Origin: JAJZQD01 sp021847735
GTDB lineage: Bacteria > Bacillota > Thermincolia > Thermincolales > UBA2595
Reading direction: 5' to 3'
Assembly (NCBI GenBank): GCA_027324025.1
Contig: DAHVYW010000099.1
Coordinates: forward strand, 1-5,536
DNA length: 5,536 nt
Below, piece after piece: positions 1 through 4,316 of the stretch. The notes below the pieces were generated by a model that was given only the letters and a program-made list of their open reading frames with translations, did not search any database and was not told the origin of the DNA. Position 1 is the first letter of the stretch. The number at the start of each line of letters is the position of its first letter. Made by a program: the position numbers and the translations under genes.

Positions 1-7
1 CTCGAAT

Positions 8-32
8 ACTTGGCGCGAGCCAAGTTTTCTTT
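8..32 (+). terminator. Hairpin at left edge, possible plus-strand terminator
   Basis: ACTTGGC (8-14) and GCCAAGT (19-25) form a perfect 7-bp stem with a GCGA tetraloop, followed on the plus strand by TTTTCTTT. This is the layout of a weak intrinsic terminator for a plus-strand gene ending left of the window. Read on the minus strand, the same stem has no U-tract and would simply be a hairpin in the leader of the next gene. The sequence alone does not decide between the two. Confidence 0.35.
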
Positions 33-228
33 ACAGTAAACATTTAAAAGCAAGGCTTATTTCTAAACCTCGCTTTATACCTTTGTTTATACGCGTTCTG
101 TATTATAACGAAAGACCCTATCCGGCATCTATCTAATATTCCCCAAGAATACCTTAACTATGCATAACATCTATATAGAAACTTTTGTGTAATTTACCAG
201 GTGATTAACTAATGTAATGCATTATTTA

Positions 229-257
229 ATGTTAGCACAACCACCCGCCTATGTCAA
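229..257 (-). promoter_or_regulatory. Promoter candidate for the gene left of the window
   Basis: On the minus strand TTGACA (252-257, perfect -35) is followed after 17 bases by TAACAT (229-234, 4/6 match to the -10), which is preceded by TGC and so forms an extended -10. It lies just past the rplJL terminator and points away from rplL. It would restart transcription for the next gene, probably rpoB, with a leader of more than 200 bases. This is a motif match only. Confidence 0.5.
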
Positions 258-270
258 GAAAATGTTGGGG

Positions 271-304
271 AGAGAAAAATAATCGGGGGGACCCGTCCCC
301 CCGA
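271..304 (-). terminator. Strong intrinsic terminator of the rplJ-rplL operon
   Basis: TCGGGGGGA (283-291) pairs perfectly with TCCCCCCGA (296-304) around a CCCG loop on the plus strand. Read on the minus strand, the GC-rich stem is followed by TTATTTTTCTCT (282-271). It lies 73 bases past the rplL stop codon and should end the stalk-protein transcript. Its tail begins with the same ATTATTTTT string as the attenuator in front of rplJ. Confidence 0.9.
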
Positions 305-376
305 CCTTCTGATAACGTCACTAAACACACACTACTTAAATAAAACATTATTTAAATGAACATTTAATTTCACAAA

Positions 377-751
377 TTACTTGACTTCAACACCGGCACC
401 GGCGTCAACAAGCTTGGTTTTGATGGCTTCAGCTTCGTCTTTACCGATTTTCTCTTTGACAGCCTTGGGAGCGCCGTCAACCAGGTCTTTTGCTTCCTTG
501 AGGCCAAGACCGGTGATTTCACGAACAACTTTGATTACATTGATTTTCTTCTCGCCGGCAGCGGTAAGAATTACATCAAATTCGGTTTGCTCTTCTTCCG
601 CGGGAGCGGCAGCAGCCGGTGCGGCAGCCATGGCGGCTACGGGGGCAGCAGCGGTTACTCCAAATTCATTTTCAAAAGCCTTTACTAATTCGGACAGTTC
701 CAATACGGTTAAACCTTTTACTGCTTCCAAAATTTCATTAACTTTAGACAT
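377..751 (-). CDS. rplL: 50S ribosomal protein L7/L12
   Basis: This 124-residue protein has the normal length and layout of bacterial L7/L12, the flexible stalk protein that recruits EF-Tu, EF-G and other GTPase factors to the ribosome. The N-terminal dimerisation and L10-binding region covers residues 1-33 and is followed by an Ala/Pro hinge at about 34-51. The globular factor-binding domain (about 56-124) contains the hallmark stretch VIKVVREITGLGLKEAKDLV. The ATG follows GGAGG by 8 bases. The gene lies 55 bases after rplJ and shares its promoter and attenuator. L7/L12 is needed in several copies per ribosome while L10 is needed once, and the separate strong ribosome binding site fits this. 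The strong terminator downstream closes the operon. Identification is essentially certain. Confidence 0.98.
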   Translation of the reverse strand: MSKVNEILEAVKGLTVLELSELVKAFENEFGVTAAAPVAAMAAAPAAAAPAEEEQTEFDVILTAAGEKKINVIKVVREITGLGLKEAKDLVDGAPKAVKEKIGKDEAEAIKTKLVDAGAGVEVK

Positions 752-806
752 TTTATTTTCCTCCTACACTTTTCATAAATTTTTAATTTACCAAATTAAC
801 TCGTTC

Positions 807-1340
807 TTACGCTTCGGCCGCCTTTTTTTCGCGAACAGCGTCAAGAACATAAACAAAGTTGCGCAGAATACCCTGCATTGAACCCGCAAACCCGTACATG
901 GGGGACTGCATGGCTCCCAGCACCTTGGCCAAAAGAACTTCCCTTGGTGGAAGGTCGGCCAGAGTTTTGACTCCATCCATGTCAATAACTTTGTTTTCCA
1001 AAATCCCCGCCTTGATTTCCAAATCCTTGTGAGTTTTGGCAAACTCGGCCAGTATTTTGGCAGGTGCCACAGCGTCATCGTTTCCAAAGGCTATTGCTGT
1101 GGGGCCTTCCAGATACGGGTTAAGTCCTTCAAGACCTATTTCGTTGGCAGCTATGCGGGTAAGTGTGTTTTTAAGTACTTTAAATTCTATCCCGGCTTCC
1201 CGCAGTTTGGCACGCAGTTCTGTTATTTCGGCGACATCAAGGCCGCGATAGTCTGCCAGGACAGCGCCCTGAACTTTTTGCAGTCTGGTTTTGATTTCTT
1301 CTACTACCAGTTTCTTAGAATCGAGATTGGGCAAAATCAT
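807..1340 (-). CDS. rplJ: 50S ribosomal protein L10
   Basis: This 177-residue protein is L10, which anchors L7/L12 dimers to the base of the 50S stalk next to L11 and 23S rRNA. The N-terminal globular domain includes the conserved ADYRGLDVAEITELR (29-43) and FKVLKNTLTRIA (53-64). The C-terminal region (about 135-177) is the helix that carries L7/L12 dimers. The start is uncertain. The ATG at 1340 lies only 2 bases past AAAGGAGGTG, whereas the in-frame TTG two codons on (1334-1332) has an 8-base gap and would give MPNLDSKK, the usual L10 N-terminus, for a 175-residue product. I report the ATG start as the conventional choice. L10 in complex with L7/L12 is known in Bacillus to repress its own operon, and the leader here has the matching structure. 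Confidence 0.97.
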   Translation of the reverse strand: MILPNLDSKKLVVEEIKTRLQKVQGAVLADYRGLDVAEITELRAKLREAGIEFKVLKNTLTRIAANEIGLEGLNPYLEGPTAIAFGNDDAVAPAKILAEFAKTHKDLEIKAGILENKVIDMDGVKTLADLPPREVLLAKVLGAMQSPMYGFAGSMQGILRNFVYVLDAVREKKAAEA

Positions 1341-1390
1341 AACACCTCCTTTGGATAACCCTGTTGAGCCGGTCGTCTGATAAACGAGGC

Positions 1391-1424
1391 AAAAATAATG
1401 ACCGCGGCAGACATGCCGCGGTCA
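1391..1424 (-). terminator. Attenuator terminator in the rplJ leader
   Basis: An 11-bp perfect stem, TGACCGCGGCA with TGCCGCGGTCA (arms 1414-1424 and 1399-1409) around a 4-base loop, is followed on the minus strand by TTATTTTT (1398-1391). It lies about 100 bases after the predicted transcription start and 50 bases before rplJ. It would therefore stop transcription before the genes unless the upstream antiterminator takes its 5' arm. Confidence 0.92.
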
Positions 1425-1449
1425 GAAAATGCTAGTTTATTTTCAAACC
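1420..1449 (-). promoter_or_regulatory. Antiterminator hairpin of the rplJ leader
   Basis: Minus-strand GGTTTGAAAAT (1449-1439) can pair with ATTTTCTGACC (1430-1420) across an 8-base loop, giving ten pairs including one G-U and a single T-T mismatch. The 3' arm uses bases 1420-1424, which are also the outer five bases of the terminator's 5' arm, so the two hairpins exclude each other. Forming this hairpin should allow read-through into rplJ. The pairing is read from sequence; the function follows from the known Bacillus mechanism. Confidence 0.65.
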
Positions 1450-1529
1450 CCAGCCTCGGTTGGCATATATTAAGCCTTTCGGCGCCAACTGTCTACAGCT
1501 CAATAATGGTTATAAAATTAACAAGTGTA

Positions 1530-1559
1530 ATTATACACTGAATGTAAATTAAAAGTCAA
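1530..1559 (-). promoter_or_regulatory. Promoter of the rplJ-rplL operon
   Basis: TTGACT (-35, 1554-1559) and a perfect TATAAT (-10, 1530-1535) are separated by 18 bases on the minus strand. The -35 starts three bases beyond the rplA stop codon, so rplJL has its own start point directly behind the L11-L1 genes. There is no terminator between rplA and this promoter, so transcripts from upstream can also enter the leader. The expected start near 1523 gives a leader of about 180 bases. Confidence 0.85.
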
Positions 1560-1562
1560 TAG

Positions 1563-2258
1563 TTACACAGTGACTTTCAATGGATTGATTTTGACGCCAG
1601 GACCCATCGTTGAAGAGACAGTTATACTCTTTAAATATGTCCCCTTGGCAGCCGCCGGCTTGGCCCGAAGCAACGCGTCCATCAGTGTATGAAGGTTTTC
1701 GGTAAGCTTTTCGGTTTCAAAGGAAACCTTACCGATAGGGGCGTGAATTATGCCTGCCTTATCAGTCCGGTATTCAATCTTACCGGCCTTTACATCTTTG
1801 ACAGCTTTTTCAACTTCGAAGGTAACAGTACCAGTTTTGGGGTTAGGCATCAAACCCCTGGGACCCAAAACCCGGCCCAGCTTACCAACCGCTCCCATCA
1901 TATCCGGTGTGGCAATAGCTACATCAAAATCCATCCAGCCGCCCTGGATTTTTTCAATCATGTCTTCGGCGCCTACAAAGTCAGCACCTGCATTCTCAGC
2001 TTCTTTATGTTTTTCGCCCTTGGCGAAAACAAGAACTTTGGCGGTTTTACCGGTACCGTTAGGTAGAACGACAGCCCCTCTTACCTGTTGGTCGGCATGC
2101 CTTGGATCCACGCCCAGCCTTACGGCAATTTCAACCGTTTCGTCAAATTTGGCGGGAGCCACTTTTTTCACCAGGGAAACTGCTTCGTTCGGTTCCAAAA
2201 GGTTGGAACGATCAATTTCTTTAGCTGCACCCTCATATTTTTTGCCATGCTTCGGCAT
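1563..2258 (-). CDS. rplA: 50S ribosomal protein L1
   Basis: This 231-residue protein is L1, which forms the mobile L1 stalk that guides deacylated tRNA out of the E site and also represses its own mRNA. Conserved stretches include DPRHADQQVRGAVVLPNGTGK (from residue 51), the domain II loop GKLGRVLGPRGLMPNPKTG (125-143), and the RNA-contacting TMGPG at 217-221, where Thr217 and Met218 fall at the E. coli numbering. I start at the ATG at 2258 because AAAGGAGGT lies 8 bases ahead and MPKHGKKY is the usual N-terminus. A longer frame open to 2339 would run through the ribosome binding site and the structured motif at 2276-2302, so it is unlikely. The gene is preceded by rplK at 106 bases, and its product is the likely ligand of the motifs at 2276-2302 and 2815-2841. 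Confidence 0.97.
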   Translation of the reverse strand: MPKHGKKYEGAAKEIDRSNLLEPNEAVSLVKKVAPAKFDETVEIAVRLGVDPRHADQQVRGAVVLPNGTGKTAKVLVFAKGEKHKEAENAGADFVGAEDMIEKIQGGWMDFDVAIATPDMMGAVGKLGRVLGPRGLMPNPKTGTVTFEVEKAVKDVKAGKIEYRTDKAGIIHAPIGKVSFETEKLTENLHTLMDALLRAKPAAAKGTYLKSITVSSTMGPGVKINPLKVTV

Positions 2259-2275
2259 CAAACTTAACCTCCTTT

Positions 2276-2302
2276 GTGGTTTTAGCGGAATTCTCCTCCC
2301 AC
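2276..2302 (-). promoter_or_regulatory. Candidate L1-binding mRNA motif before rplA
   Basis: This 27-base element opens with GTGGGAGG and closes with CCAC. GTGG/CCAC forms an outer stem and GGA/TCC a small inner stem, with GA unpaired on one side and an A-rich strand on the other. It ends three bases before the rplA Shine-Dalgarno. Two short helices joined by an asymmetric internal loop are the known shape of L1 targets on rRNA and on its own mRNA. A sister copy of the same length lies before rplK (2815-2841). The ligand assignment is inferred. Confidence 0.6.
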
Positions 2303-2364
2303 TATTATGACCAGACCCGCGAATAACCGGTTTCATCACAATTCGTCAGGATTAAAAATCTAAT

Positions 2365-2790
2365 TTACGCATCAATTTCGATACCCATGCTGCGGGCAGT
2401 TCCTTCAATCATTCTTATAGCCGCCTCAACACTTGCAGCATTGAGGTCCTTCATTTTAAGTTCAGCAATTTCGCGTACTTTTTCCCGGGGCAGCTTGGCA
2501 ACTTTTTTCTTGTTGGGCTCTCCGGAAGCTGTCTCGATTCCTGCCGCTTTCTTGAGCAATACGGAAGCAGGAGGAGTTTTACAAATAAATGTAAATGACC
2601 TGTCTTCGTATACCGTAATTTCAACAGGGATGATTAATCCTGCCTGACTTGCAGTCCTCTCGTTATAGTCCTTACAAAACTGCATAATGTTAACACCATG
2701 CTGACCAAGTGCCGGACCGACCGGAGGAGCCGGGGTAGCTTTGCCTGCTGAAACCTGTAACTTAATCATACCCACTACCTTTTTTGCCAT
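2365..2790 (-). CDS. rplK: 50S ribosomal protein L11
   Basis: This 141-residue protein has exactly the normal L11 length. L11 binds the GTPase-associated region of 23S rRNA at the base of the L10-L12 stalk and is the site linked to thiopeptide action and to the stringent response. The N-terminal domain (1-70) carries the proline-rich PAPPVGPALGQHGVNIMQFC (20-39). The linker KTPPAS (71-76) leads to the rRNA-binding C-terminal domain ending in EGTARSMGIEI (129-139). The ATG lies behind TAAGGAGGTG with a 7-base gap. rplK follows nusG by 61 bases and precedes rplA, the usual L11 operon order. The gap in front holds a structured motif that may let L1 control this gene too. Confidence 0.98.
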   Translation of the reverse strand: MAKKVVGMIKLQVSAGKATPAPPVGPALGQHGVNIMQFCKDYNERTASQAGLIIPVEITVYEDRSFTFICKTPPASVLLKKAAGIETASGEPNKKKVAKLPREKVREIAELKMKDLNAASVEAAIRMIEGTARSMGIEIDA

Positions 2791-2814
2791 AGTTTACACC
2801 TCCTTATATACAAT

Positions 2815-2841
2815 GTGGTAAGACGGGCTTTGCCCTCCCAC
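2815..2841 (-). promoter_or_regulatory. Candidate L1-binding mRNA motif before rplK
   Basis: This 27-base element opens with GTGGGAGG and closes with CCAC. It forms GTGG/CCAC outside and GGGC-AAA-GCCC inside, with GA unpaired on the 5' side and GTCTTA on the 3' side. It lies between nusG and the rplK Shine-Dalgarno. Aligned without gaps to the copy before rplA, 18 of 27 bases agree, and the inner stems differ in sequence while both still pair. That pattern supports a conserved RNA fold. In E. coli L1 represses at a site ahead of rplK; assignment here is by analogy. Confidence 0.6.
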
Positions 2842-2851
2842 TTCTAAGCGC

Positions 2852-3394
2852 CTAAACGTTTTCAAGCTGTGCGTACTCCAGTTCTACGGGAGTTTCCCGG
2901 CCAAACATGGAGACCAGCACTTTTACCTTACCCTTTTCAGGGTGTATTTCTTCTATACTACCAATAAAATTCTCAAAAGGGCCGGAGATAACGCGGATGT
3001 TTTGCCCGATATTAAAGGCAATTTTAGGCCTGGCTTCTTCCACTCCCATTTGTTTTAGTATCTGGCGCGCTTCCGACTCGTGAAGCGGAATCGGCTTGCT
3101 TCCTGAACCAACAAATCCGGTAACCCCGGAGGTGTTCCGGACCAGGTACCATGAGTCGTCTGTCATGATCATCTCTACCAACACGTAACCAGGAAAAACT
3201 TTGCGCTTGGAAATCTTCTTTTTCCCGTCTTTGATTTCGACTTCATCTTCCATGGGTACTAAAATCCTGAAGATTTTGTCACCCATGTTCATGGACTCGA
3301 CTCTTTTTTCCAGATTAGCTTTTACTTTGTTTTCATAACCCGAATAAGTATGAATTACAAACCACTTTTTACTGTTTTCAATGTTATCATCCAT
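2852..3394 (-). CDS. nusG: Transcription termination/antitermination factor NusG
   Basis: This 180-residue protein is NusG, which binds RNA polymerase to modulate pausing and Rho action and links it to the leading ribosome. The NGN domain spans about 10-118, with WFVIHTYSGYENKVKANLEK at 11-30 and the typical FPGYVLVEM at 67-75. The KOW domain (about 129-180) has VISGPFENFIGSIEEI at 135-150 and ends MFGRETPVELEY. I chose the ATG at 3394, which gives the short MDDNIENSKK lead-in. A GTG at 3427 is in frame but lies inside the only strong Shine-Dalgarno-like sequence, and its extra 11 residues do not look like NusG. The ATG has no good ribosome binding site in linear sequence; a hairpin at 3401-3424 may solve this. 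The gene follows secE by 45 bases, the standard pairing. Confidence 0.96.
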   Translation of the reverse strand: MDDNIENSKKWFVIHTYSGYENKVKANLEKRVESMNMGDKIFRILVPMEDEVEIKDGKKKISKRKVFPGYVLVEMIMTDDSWYLVRNTSGVTGFVGSGSKPIPLHESEARQILKQMGVEEARPKIAFNIGQNIRVISGPFENFIGSIEEIHPEKGKVKVLVSMFGRETPVELEYAQLENV

Positions 3395-3400
3395 AACACA

Positions 3401-3433
3401 AGGGACCTTATGCGAAAGGCCCCTCACCCCCTC
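3401..3433 (-). promoter_or_regulatory. Hairpin between Shine-Dalgarno and start of nusG
   Basis: On the minus strand a GAGGGGGTG Shine-Dalgarno-like stretch (3433-3425) is followed at once by stem AGGGGCCTT (3424-3416), loop TCGCAT, and AAGGTCCCT (3409-3401). The stem has nine pairs with one G-U. Then TGTGTT precedes the ATG at 3394. Linearly the ribosome site is 30 bases from the ATG, which is too far. Folding the 24-base hairpin leaves 6 bases, which is ideal. The fold is read from sequence; its role in initiation is inferred. Confidence 0.6.
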
Positions 3434-3439
3434 AAGATT

Positions 3440-3823
3440 CTATTTCGGGATTATAAACTGAAGCACTCTACTTAGTATTGAATCAACGGCAAATAGCAAA
3501 ATTGCCACAAAAGTCACTGCTACGAGCACTACACCCGTGTAGGCAATCAACTCCTGCCGGGATGGCCAGTGAACTTTCTTTAACTCAGACAAGGCACCCT
3601 TGAGAAACTTTTTTATCGTGGTCAATGTCTGTTTCCTCGGTGCCGCCGGTGCCTTGGCTGCAGGCTGGCTTTTGGCCGGAGTGCCGCCCTCTTTCTTCAC
3701 CGGAAGTTTTTTCACTACCGGCTTGTCCTGAACTTTGTCCTTGGACACGGTTTTTTGGGGTGATGCTTTTTTCTTTTTCACAGATTCTTCGGTTTTCACC
3801 GGATCTTGATTGGTATCAACCAT
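3440..3823 (-). CDS. secE: Preprotein translocase subunit SecE with long N-terminal extension
   Basis: SecE clamps the SecY protein-export channel in the cytoplasmic membrane. The recognisable SecE core is residues 66-127. It has an amphipathic surface helix (TIKKFLKGALSELKKVHWPS, 69-88) holding the signature ELKKVxWPSRxEL, then one membrane segment at about 93-113, then a short tail ending FIIPK. Ahead of this lie about 65 residues rich in Lys, Pro, Ala and Thr with no predicted fold, making the protein 127 residues against about 60 in B. subtilis. The ATG at 3823 is the only methionine in the frame, so the extension cannot be trimmed to a later ATG. AAGGA lies about 13 bases and GGGAG 3 bases ahead, so the ribosome site is not ideal. 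The gene lies between rpmG and nusG in the usual order. Confidence 0.95.
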   Translation of the reverse strand: MVDTNQDPVKTEESVKKKKASPQKTVSKDKVQDKPVVKKLPVKKEGGTPAKSQPAAKAPAAPRKQTLTTIKKFLKGALSELKKVHWPSRQELIAYTGVVLVAVTFVAILLFAVDSILSRVLQFIIPK

Positions 3824-3885
3824 ATTCTCCCACTCATCCTTAATCTATTTTTCGATGTGGTCCAAGCGAAAATCAGTTTGCCTAG

Positions 3886-4035
3886 TTACTTAGTTTCTTT
3901 ATGAGCTGTATGAGTCTGACAGAATTTACAGTATTTCTTAACTTCGATTCTTTCCGGGTTGTTCTTTTTATTTTTATTGGATTGGTAGTTTCTGTTTTTG
4001 CAAGAAGAACAGGCAAGGGTGATTCCAACTCTCAT
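3886..4035 (-). CDS. rpmG: 50S ribosomal protein L33, zinc-binding form
   Basis: A 49-residue frame starts MRVGITLACSSCKNRNY and ends AHKETK, the usual L33 length and sequence. L33 is a small 50S protein near the E site. Two CxxC pairs (Cys9/Cys12 and Cys36/Cys39) form a zinc ribbon, so this is the C+ form and not the cysteine-free paralogue that Firmicutes can switch to when zinc is scarce. GGGAGGTG lies close upstream of the ATG with good spacing. It is the first gene after the promoter at 4135-4163, and secE follows after 62 bases. The tRNA-Trp gene sometimes found between rpmG and secE is absent. Confidence 0.95.
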   Translation of the reverse strand: MRVGITLACSSCKNRNYQSNKNKKNNPERIEVKKYCKFCQTHTAHKETK

Positions 4036-4134
4036 TTACAACACCTCCCAATGTGAATGCCATTGTATAGACACAAACGATGGTTTTCATTTTTTAGACA
4101 ACAAAAATAAACCCGTTTCGCCGGTTACTTTAAC

Positions 4135-4163
4135 AATTTATCACAATTCATTATGACTGTCAA
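4135..4163 (-). promoter_or_regulatory. Promoter of the rpmG-secE-nusG-rplKA block
   Basis: A perfect TTGACA (4158-4163) is followed after 17 bases by TAAATT (4135-4140, 4/6 match to the -10) on the minus strand. It lies between the tuf terminator and rpmG, about 100 bases before the rpmG ATG, which is where a promoter is needed if the terminator works. I see no second candidate of equal quality in the 281-base gap. Confidence 0.65.
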
Positions 4164-4261
4164 TAGTTTCATGGAAAAGGACGACAACCCGAAAGTCGAC
4201 AATCTCCGCAGGTTTAGCCATTTTCCCCGGGGCATAATTATAGTTTCCCTGATTTTTCAAG

Positions 4262-4302
4262 TTTTATAACAAAACCCCGCTACCTTTTACTGCAGCGGGG
4301 TT
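4262..4302 (-). terminator. Intrinsic terminator after tuf
   Basis: AACCCCGCT (4294-4302 on the minus strand) pairs perfectly over nine bases with AGCGGGGTT (4273-4281) around a 12-base loop, followed by TTGTTATAAAA. It starts 15 bases past the tuf stop codon, so tuf is probably a transcription unit separate from rpmG. The U-tract is interrupted, so some read-through is possible. Confidence 0.85.
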
Positions 4303-4316
4303 GTCTGAATCCTTCT

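Larger units (their letters stand above)
1..376. other. Gene-free intergenic region left of rplL
   Basis: No convincing coding sequence is visible on either strand in this AT-rich stretch. From right to left it holds a 66-base spacer after the rplL stop, the rplJL terminator (271-304), a minus-strand promoter candidate (229-257), about 200 bases that could be a long 5' leader, and a hairpin at 8-25. In related Firmicutes rpoB usually follows rplL at about this distance, so the left part is probably the rpoB leader. That gene lies outside the window, so this is inference. Confidence 0.7.
1391..1511 (-). ncRNA. L10 leader: autoregulatory RNA before rplJ
   Basis: The minus-strand RNA carries the core of the L10 leader family: GTAGACAG, then stem GTTGGC (1484-1489) paired with GCCAAC (1459-1464), and inside it a GCC-GAAA-GGC hairpin (1474-1483) with an unpaired TTAATATAT side. 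ACCGAGG follows, and with the TAGACAG side it forms a kink-turn-like internal loop. Family knowledge: the L10(L12)4 complex binds this fold, and in B. subtilis this causes transcription termination ahead of rplJL. Here the core is followed by an antiterminator (1420-1449) and a terminator (1391-1424) that share bases, so the same mechanism is expected. A possible four-pair helix, AACC (1508-1511) with GGTT (1446-1449), would free the terminator when the protein is bound; this last point is weak. Confidence 0.88.

Noticed and set aside
102..107. Perfect TATAAT on the minus strand within the left intergenic region
   Set aside because: No acceptable -35 hexamer lies 16-18 bases upstream, and such strings are expected in AT-rich sequence.
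381..881. A 166-codon open frame on the plus strand across rplL and the end of rplJ
   Set aside because: It lies antisense to the unmistakable rplL gene, has a low-complexity Ala/Ser composition arising from the reverse frame of the Ala-rich hinge, and lacks a ribosome binding site.
1363..1507. Long-range pairings in the rplJ leader: TTGAGC (1498-1503) with GCTCAA (1364-1369), and CGAGGC (1453-1458) with GCCTCG (1385-1390)
   Set aside because: Each is only six pairs and about that many are expected by chance in a leader this long. Covariation in relatives would be needed to claim them.
2259..2339. A 27-codon upstream extension of rplA
   Set aside because: It would run through the rplA Shine-Dalgarno and the structured motif at 2276-2302. 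The ATG at 2258 has ideal spacing and gives the normal L1 N-terminus.
3395..3427. GTG start for nusG at 3427
   Set aside because: The codon lies inside the GAGGGGGTG sequence itself, leaving no spacing for a ribosome site, and the added 11 residues do not resemble NusG.
3824..3885. Possible tRNA-Trp gene between rpmG and secE, as in some Firmicutes
   Set aside because: The gap is 62 bases, too short for a tRNA, and shows no cloverleaf or TTC-type arm.
4101..4126. Possible weak terminator in the rpmG leader: AACCG with CGGGTT followed by TATTTTTGT on the minus strand
   Set aside because: The stem has only five pairs with a bulge and would begin almost at the predicted transcription start, too early to act as an attenuator.
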